From Botryococcus braunii (taxonomy: Eukaryota > Chlorophyta > Trebouxiophyceae): DNA of 64,000 bases. The DNA lies in contig KV908648.1 in NCBI GenBank assembly GCA_002005505.1, forward strand, positions 63,210 to 127,209, in the 5' to 3' direction. The position numbers and the translations under genes were made by a program. Under the pieces are notes generated by a model. It saw only the letters and a program-made list of their open reading frames with translations, had not been told where the DNA came from and searched no databases. Each line of letters starts with the position of its first letter. The stretch's first letter is position 1. Shown in pieces: positions 59,163 through 64,000 of this stretch.

Positions 59163-60483
59163 GACTCTAGGAATGCAAAGAGGTGCAGTTGGGGTAGAAA
59201 TAGCTGCAAGTTAGTCTTAATCCATGGTGCGGGCTACACAAAAGGATATGAGTGTTAGATGGGCCAAATTATGAACACCAAAAATTGCCAACATGTGAAG
59301 CTAATTTTGAAATTGACATGGAAAAGAATTGGTTTCTGAGGACACTGAATTAATTTGAAGACTTTTGGGTTAATCAGTGACATAATGTGGTCAGGGGAAC
59401 CTCATCAGTTATCGTTGCGCCCTTGCGCGCGTTGCGCTTTGCACGCGTTTGGATGTTGAGTAGCCTAATGTCTAGTAGTGATGATGGAAAGGATCTACTG
59501 TGCTCAAGATGAGGTTACTGATAGGTACTTGTGGTAAGCTTAGATCCTCAAGCAAAGGATGGTGATATTTGACCCAACACACATAAGGGTTGGTGGCAAG
59601 CCATGTGTATTGTTGAAGCAACGCGCTTAGAGACTGATCATAGTACTGATAGTGTATAGATAAGATTATTTTTGGGGTTATGTGTATAAATAGGTTAGAG
59701 GTGAGCTACCATCATTGTGACCAATACAAGTGAGCTTTGGGTGGTAGAATTGTCAGTTACAGACAATTCAATCCTAACGCCTTGATGCATCGGTGCACCC
59801 TCACGTTAGAGGGCTAGACCGGGATAGCCAGTGAAATCAATGAAAGCTAGAGAGCCTTCTTAGAGATAGCCACAGAGCCAAGTTTGGGAGTTGTGGCCAT
59901 ATGTGAGAAATCTTGAAAAATTTCAGATGAAAGTTGTTGATGTCCAGACTCCAGGTTATATAACACGAAACATAGATGTTAGATGCGTTTTGGGTGCACG
60001 TCGCTTGAAACGGTGTCTTAGTCTTGATGCTTCAAATCCTTAACCAAATGAAAGTGTAGAGGCTGGAGACATATAATCAGTCGACGGACCGTGAAACATG
60101 TAATAGCACGTCCAGGGGAAGCGATGTGAGTTGAGGCTAGGGCAAGAAAACTTGAAAGAAACCATGACTTTTTCAATAGAGAGGTACTTAAGAAGTAAGC
60201 CCTGGGTCATGTTGGTTGTGCAAGTATTGGCCTCCATATGGTGATAGAAAGGGAACTCACACGGGAAATCACGGTCGAAACGAGTGTCGATGTCGCGCAG
60301 CGGACAAAAGGGTCAGATGAAATATATGGGGGGCTTTGAAAGGGAGGGGATGGAGGTTTGAGTTTACATGCATGTTAAGCTGTCATGATCATCATGATGG
60401 GTACGTATTAAGTTCATGTCATCATTTGAACACGTCGAGGAGACTAGTCTTCAATTGTTGTCAGAGGTATTAATACGGTAGAC

Positions 60484-61010
60484 ATGAGTGGTGTCTGTGG
60501 ACTTAGAACAGCGTTGCAAAACGTTGGAAAGGGTGTGTGTGAGGATGGTCGTGCAGTTGATACTCCAATGTGCAAGGACTTTGTGGCTAGCAGCAGGCTA
60601 GAGTCCAAGGATGTGGAGTCAGTAGGGTCAGGCACACCACTGGCTCCTGGCCATCGGTATTGTGAGCTTAAAGGGTCACTGCGGTACATTGCCAACACCA
60701 CCAGATCTGACATAGCACAGGCAGTTAGTGTGTTGCCAAGGTACAGAATGAGCTCTACCACTTCGCACTGGAGTGAATCCATTCGAGTGCTGAAGTATCT
60801 TAGGGACACCCAGGATTTAGCTTAACTCTTGGAGGGAAGGTACCCGAGCGTGAAGGCTTTGTGGATGCCACTATGCTAGGGAGGCCATAGGAAAGGGGCT
60901 GGCAGATATCCTGTGTGGAATCTGCTCACAATGTGGCTGACTTTATGACCAAACCACTTAACAAGCCCGTGGTGTTAGTCAAAAAGATTCACTAGGACAA
61001 AGAAGATACA
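60484..61010 (+). pseudogene. cop7 RT end and RNase H remnant
   Basis: EDGRAVDTPMCKDFVASSR, HRYCELKGSLRYIANTTRSD, TTSHWSESIRVLKYLRDTQD, stop at 60825, then a deletion joining FVDA to the HYAREA motif, then VESAHNVADFMTKPLNKP. Most of RNase H is gone. Confidence 0.85.
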
Positions 61011-61035
61011 CATAAAGCATGCAGGCAAGGGGAAG

Positions 61036-61676
61036 TGTTGAGTTGTGAACATACATTATGGAATGCCTTGTGCTTTAGGTGATCTTCAAATGTACAATAT
61101 TAGGATACGGGTCCACTATCCACATAAGGTACCTCGAGACATGTTCGGATGAGGTCTATTTCGAACATAAGGTACATTGTGATCGTGATCACACGTTTGT
61201 GGTCGAACTCTTAAGGGTGCTGTCGTCGCTTAGTCGGGCAACTGGTTTAGAAAGATGCTGGGTATTCTTGATGCTAGTCTTGTCCAGTGAGTTGCATGTG
61301 CAATATACCAGACAGTCGTCCGGACTGGAGCTTGAGGCACTTACTTTAACGACCATGTTTACAGGTGCGACGAAGCAGTGTGTGGTGTGTAAGATGTGCA
61401 TGTGTGATTGCTGAAGTGTGAGTGAACCATCTTAGTGTACAATCAAGCCACCCAAACTGTTAAGGGACAGAGGCTTGATTGAGTATAGGAAGGTACTCGT
61501 TCTTAGCCGTCAGGAGCTTATCCGTGGTTGTTGATCGTAATGCTCACTGTCAGATCATTGTGTAACGAACTGGTTTGGAAAGATGCTGGGTATTCTCGAT
61601 GCTAGTCTTGTTCATTGAGTTGCATGTGCAATATAGCAGACAGTCGTCCGGACTGGAGCTTGAGGCACCTACTTTA
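61036..61676 (+). repeat. cop7 3' LTR, 3' end lost
   Basis: TGTTGAGTTGTGAAC start after PPT GCAAGGGGAAG. U3 with two ACATAAGGTAC motifs (61118 on and 61165 on), R copy 1 from 61250 ending ACAG/GTGCGACG, spacer ending TGTAAC (61561-61566), R copy 2 from 61568, broken at 61676 in ACTTTA. Confidence 0.88.
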
Positions 61677-61885
61677 CACTGGGAGAACGGAATTATCCGA
61701 CATTGATCCCACGGTCCCAGATTGATCCCACGGCAATCCCACATTGATCCCACCAGAGTCCCACATCGATCCCTCGTTCGGTGGGATTTTGTAGTCGCAA
61801 TCCCACCAATCCCACATCGATCCCACCTCGATCCCACGTTCCCACACCAATCCCACATTGTTCCCAAAAGAATCCCAGACCAAGA
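61677..61885. repeat. Degenerate minisatellite built on ATCCCAC
   Basis: More than ten imperfect repeats of CACATTGATCCCAC/CACATCGATCCCAC-like units with varied spacing. It begins exactly where the cop7 LTR breaks off. Confidence 0.8.
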
Positions 61886-62135
61886 AAGTACCATTGCAAG
61901 GATGAATGTCACCTCATGACAGCTGTCCAAGGGTCACAGCCATCTGGACATCATGCAAAATGCATGTCCAACCTGTTTCCCATCCCCATGTCTGCAAAGA
62001 CCACTAAAAGTCCGATATATATAACCTTCCCCTAGGGTGCCAGAGGCCTCTCACAACCCCTCTCTGCCATGGCAGCAAATTTGAGCCATCAAAAGTTTTA
62101 ATCTGCAGCCACACCCAGCCACAGCCACAGCCACG

Positions 62136-62136
<1 letters not shown>
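61886..62136. other. Stretch with nothing recognised
   Basis: No ORF, repeat or element end that I can support between the minisatellite and the microsatellite. Confidence 0.5.
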
Positions 62137-62223
<87 letters not shown>

Positions 62224-62228
62224 CACAG

Positions 62229-62273
<45 letters not shown>
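62137..62273. repeat. CA/TG dinucleotide microsatellite
   Basis: Two (AC)n arrays (about 62137-62220 and 62230-62273) separated by AGGCACAGCC. Cys/Val ORFs on the minus strand here are artefacts. Confidence 0.97.
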
Positions 62274-62275
<2 letters not shown>

Positions 62276-62489
62276 CACAGCCACACACGTGCACGTACGC
62301 AGACAGCCACACAGACAGAACCAGAGAGAGAGAGGGGGGGTGGGGGAGAGGCAGGAACATCTTCTTGAGAGATTCAATATTCTTACAACTATATTAGCAC
62401 AATATTTTGCCACAGCGTCTACTTCACACTGTTTTTAGTTGTAATCTTGGGGCAGCCCCAGACACTGAAGTAGTTTTAGAAAGCCTCAG

Positions 62490-62968
62490 TGTAATAACTC
62501 AGCGGAATTTATAAGGAAGTAAGGCAGGAGGGGAGCAAGGAACGAGGCGCGACACGAGGTCCGTCACTTGGGGCAAGCAAGCGTTTACAAGAACCACCCC
62601 ACCACACAGCTTACCCTTGTGGTTTCTCCAGTTCTGTCCTCTCGTGTTAATCTACTCGGCACGCGGGTTCCTAGCCAAGGGGACGCCTATGATTCGGACT
62701 CGGCCCATGTACGACTTCTGTCCCTCTATCCTTCGTGAGAGCTCTAGATCGTCCACTCGCTGGCGTGCTAACGGTGACAACTATTGTCATCAAACACACG
62801 CAATGACGGAGTGCCAACTATGCATGGCGTAAGCAACCATCACCGACGGAAGGTGCTACTCTCGTTCGAGCGGCTAACCACGTGGCTCCCACGGGCGTGC
62901 AGTATGGCGCCAAAGGGCGTCTCCCGCAAATGTCCCGAAATGCTCGGAAATCCTCGCATTCCGTTACA
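62490..62968 (-). repeat. Ty3-5 3' LTR
   Basis: 479 bp on the minus strand, beginning TGTAACGGAATGCG and ending GAGTTATTACA. TGTAA lies at about 62588-62584 (minus). The start resembles the solo LTR at 38919. The other end of the element is outside the window. Confidence 0.8.
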
Positions 62969-64000
62969 TTATCCCCCCTTAGTCCTTTGCATGTCCTCAT
63001 GCAAACCCACTCGAGGATTTTCACTGAGAAGAACAACCAGAGAAACCGGTAAACTGGACGGCCCAAACCTCCAACTGCCGTCTGACCCCTGCCGAATTGG
63101 TGGTTCATGGGGTCCCCACTTCCAATGTATAATATCTCCAAGTAAACACTTCCTTGCCATTTATTTTTTTTTATGGCTTTTCTAGTACACTAGGTAGACT
63201 TGCGTCTAATCTTATTCGAAGAACAAACATGAAGAAATAAACGTTCAAACATGAAAAACAAGTGTCCCATTTCCCAAGTCCAAGAGAACATAAAAATCTA
63301 ATCCAAAAACATACAACACAAAAGAATAACTAAAGTGCTTAAGTCCAAAAAGTAGGGAACTTCCATGGAGAAGTTCCATGCTCCCAATGAGTCCCGTTCC
63401 CGTAATGGATGATCCCAAGTCAACATACTGTACAAATCCGCATAAGGTACATATTCCAGTTCATGCCGAACGACTCGGGTTGCGTTGGCTCTGAACCATG
63501 ATCCAAAAGGAACAAACAAACAAACAAAGAAACAAAGTCCAACGTTCCCAAAAGTCCCAACAACACAAACTTTCAAGGTCCAAGATTTCAAGAGAGTCCA
63601 AGTCCCCCTATTGACATAGACAGTCCAAGACCTGCCAGTCACATAGAAGAATCCCCAATCCCTCTCCAATTTCCAAGTCCCTTCCCGTCACATAGTCCAC
63701 CAATCACCTAAAAAGTGCCCAGGATCCACAACTGATTGCTTGTGCTAGCAGGTGTACTCCCCCCCCCACCTATCCAAAGCGTGCAGACTCCGGGCTGCAA
63801 CATGCCATGGTGTGTGACATCTGTCCACCCACACCGGAGTGGGCGACCCACTCCCAATCCCATCCCGAGGGGGTGCACACATTTGCAATCCTACCACCGG
63901 CTTGTCCGTGCAGATCCTTGCGTACCCGACAAGGACTCCCTCCTAAAGAGAGCAAAGACAAGGTAACCGACCGGAGGAGCTGGCAGCAGGGGGAAGGCCT
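62969..64000 (-). mobile_element. Ty3-5: 3' internal end of a minus-strand LTR element
   Basis: A PPT AAGGGGGGAT (62980-62971) precedes the LTR, and an AGGA-loop hairpin (63005-62986) precedes the PPT. The rest (63006-64000) shows no pol domain I recognise; a 123-codon minus ORF (63669-63298) is unassigned. It contains CATAAGGTAC at 63443, a motif also frequent in the copia family. Assignment to Ty3 rests on PPT, hairpin and LTR ends. Confidence 0.6.
62986..63005 (-). promoter_or_regulatory. Ty3-5 PPT-proximal hairpin, AGGA loop
   Basis: Minus strand: stem TTTGCATG (63005-62998), loop AGGA (62997-62994), stem CATGCAAA (62993-62986), 8 of 8 paired, five bases from the PPT. Confidence 0.8.

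Larger units (their letters stand above)
57623..60483 (+). other. cop7 internal non-coding region
   Basis: No copia domain in any frame. It holds a 62-bp tandem duplication (58391 on), a 162-bp tandem duplication (58839 on) and three TTATCGTTG-containing motifs (58899, 59073, 59408) followed by GC-rich inverted bases. A minus-strand ORF at 58743-59114 is a by-product of the 162-bp repeat. Confidence 0.7.
56803..61676 (+). mobile_element. cop7: degenerate, non-autonomous copia element
   Basis: 5' LTR 56803-57609 (start missing, cut by cop5), primer site, about 2.9 kb of non-coding interior, a short RT/RNase H remnant, PPT (61025-61035) and a 3' LTR (61036-61676, end missing). The LTR is a diverged subfamily of the cop3/4/5 LTR. 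Organisation parallels cop6: coding region replaced by non-coding sequence, only the 3' end of pol kept. Confidence 0.82.

Noticed and set aside
62051..62413. Cys/Val-rich ORFs on the minus strand
   Set aside because: They are translations of the CA/TG microsatellite.
1..64000. CRISPR array, bacterial operon, rRNA genes or host protein-coding genes
   Set aside because: None seen; the direct repeats are LTRs or simple repeats and all recognisable proteins are retroelement proteins.

Overview
This is eukaryotic, intergenic, transposon-dominated DNA. I recognise no host gene. Nearly all of the 64 kb is long-terminal-repeat (LTR) retrotransposons nested in one another: eight Ty1/copia copies (called cop0 to cop7 here), five Ty3/gypsy-type copies (Ty3-1 to Ty3-5, one a 585-bp TRIM), one solo LTR and one Ty3 integrase scrap. 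The green lineage, probably a chlorophyte alga, is an inference. Every LTR family whose 3' part can be read carries TGTAA (the green-algal poly(A) signal) where an RNA 3' end is expected. The standard genetic code fits, because cop1 has a 1,715-codon open frame.

Layout, left to right. 1-2677: cop0 (minus strand) with LTR, leader ORF and gag, running off the left edge. 2678-4493: no recognised gene, one large hairpin. 4494-4866: Ty3 integrase scrap. 4867-35855: cop3 (plus), split by cop2 (5288-26722), by the gag-only Ty3-2 (29596-31925) and by Ty3-3 (33256-34312), which itself contains the TRIM Ty3-4 (33558-34142). Inside cop2 sit the intact cop1 (6507-13742) and the chromodomain element Ty3-1 (18476-25338). 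35856-36051: short unexplained segment with a terminal inverted repeat. 36052-56802: cop5 (minus), split by a solo LTR (38444-38919) and by cop4 (minus, 39465-53685), whose 3' LTR is split by cop6 (plus, 40003-47777). 56803-61676: cop7 (plus, degenerate). 61677-62489: degenerate minisatellite and a CA microsatellite. 62490-64000: LTR and 3' internal end of Ty3-5 (minus), running off the right edge. Eight of these insertions have matching 5-bp target-site duplications (TSDs), which give a clear order of insertion.

The main discovery is in the copia LTRs. In the cop1, cop2, cop3/4/5, cop6 and cop7 families the LTR holds the same segment twice (three times in cop7). The first copy ends CAG followed by GT and runs through a spacer to TGTAA. 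The second begins immediately after TGTAA and leads into a short tail and the primer-binding site. In cop6 the first copy carries three GT-AG introns that are exactly missing from the second: exons of 112, 79, 72 and 67 bp total 330 bp, and the second copy is 330 bp. In cop0, of the same family, only the spliced form is present. This points to LTRs rebuilt in each cycle from a spliced RNA 5' end joined to an unspliced RNA 3' end.

Other signals: a hairpin with an invariant AGGA loop and covarying stems beside the polypurine tract (PPT) of four Ty3 families; a half-tRNA-iMet primer site in all copia elements; tRNA-like sequence with A and B boxes inside two short Ty3 LTRs; and a leader ORF upstream of gag with a conserved acidic VIxI motif resembling a SUMO-interacting motif.
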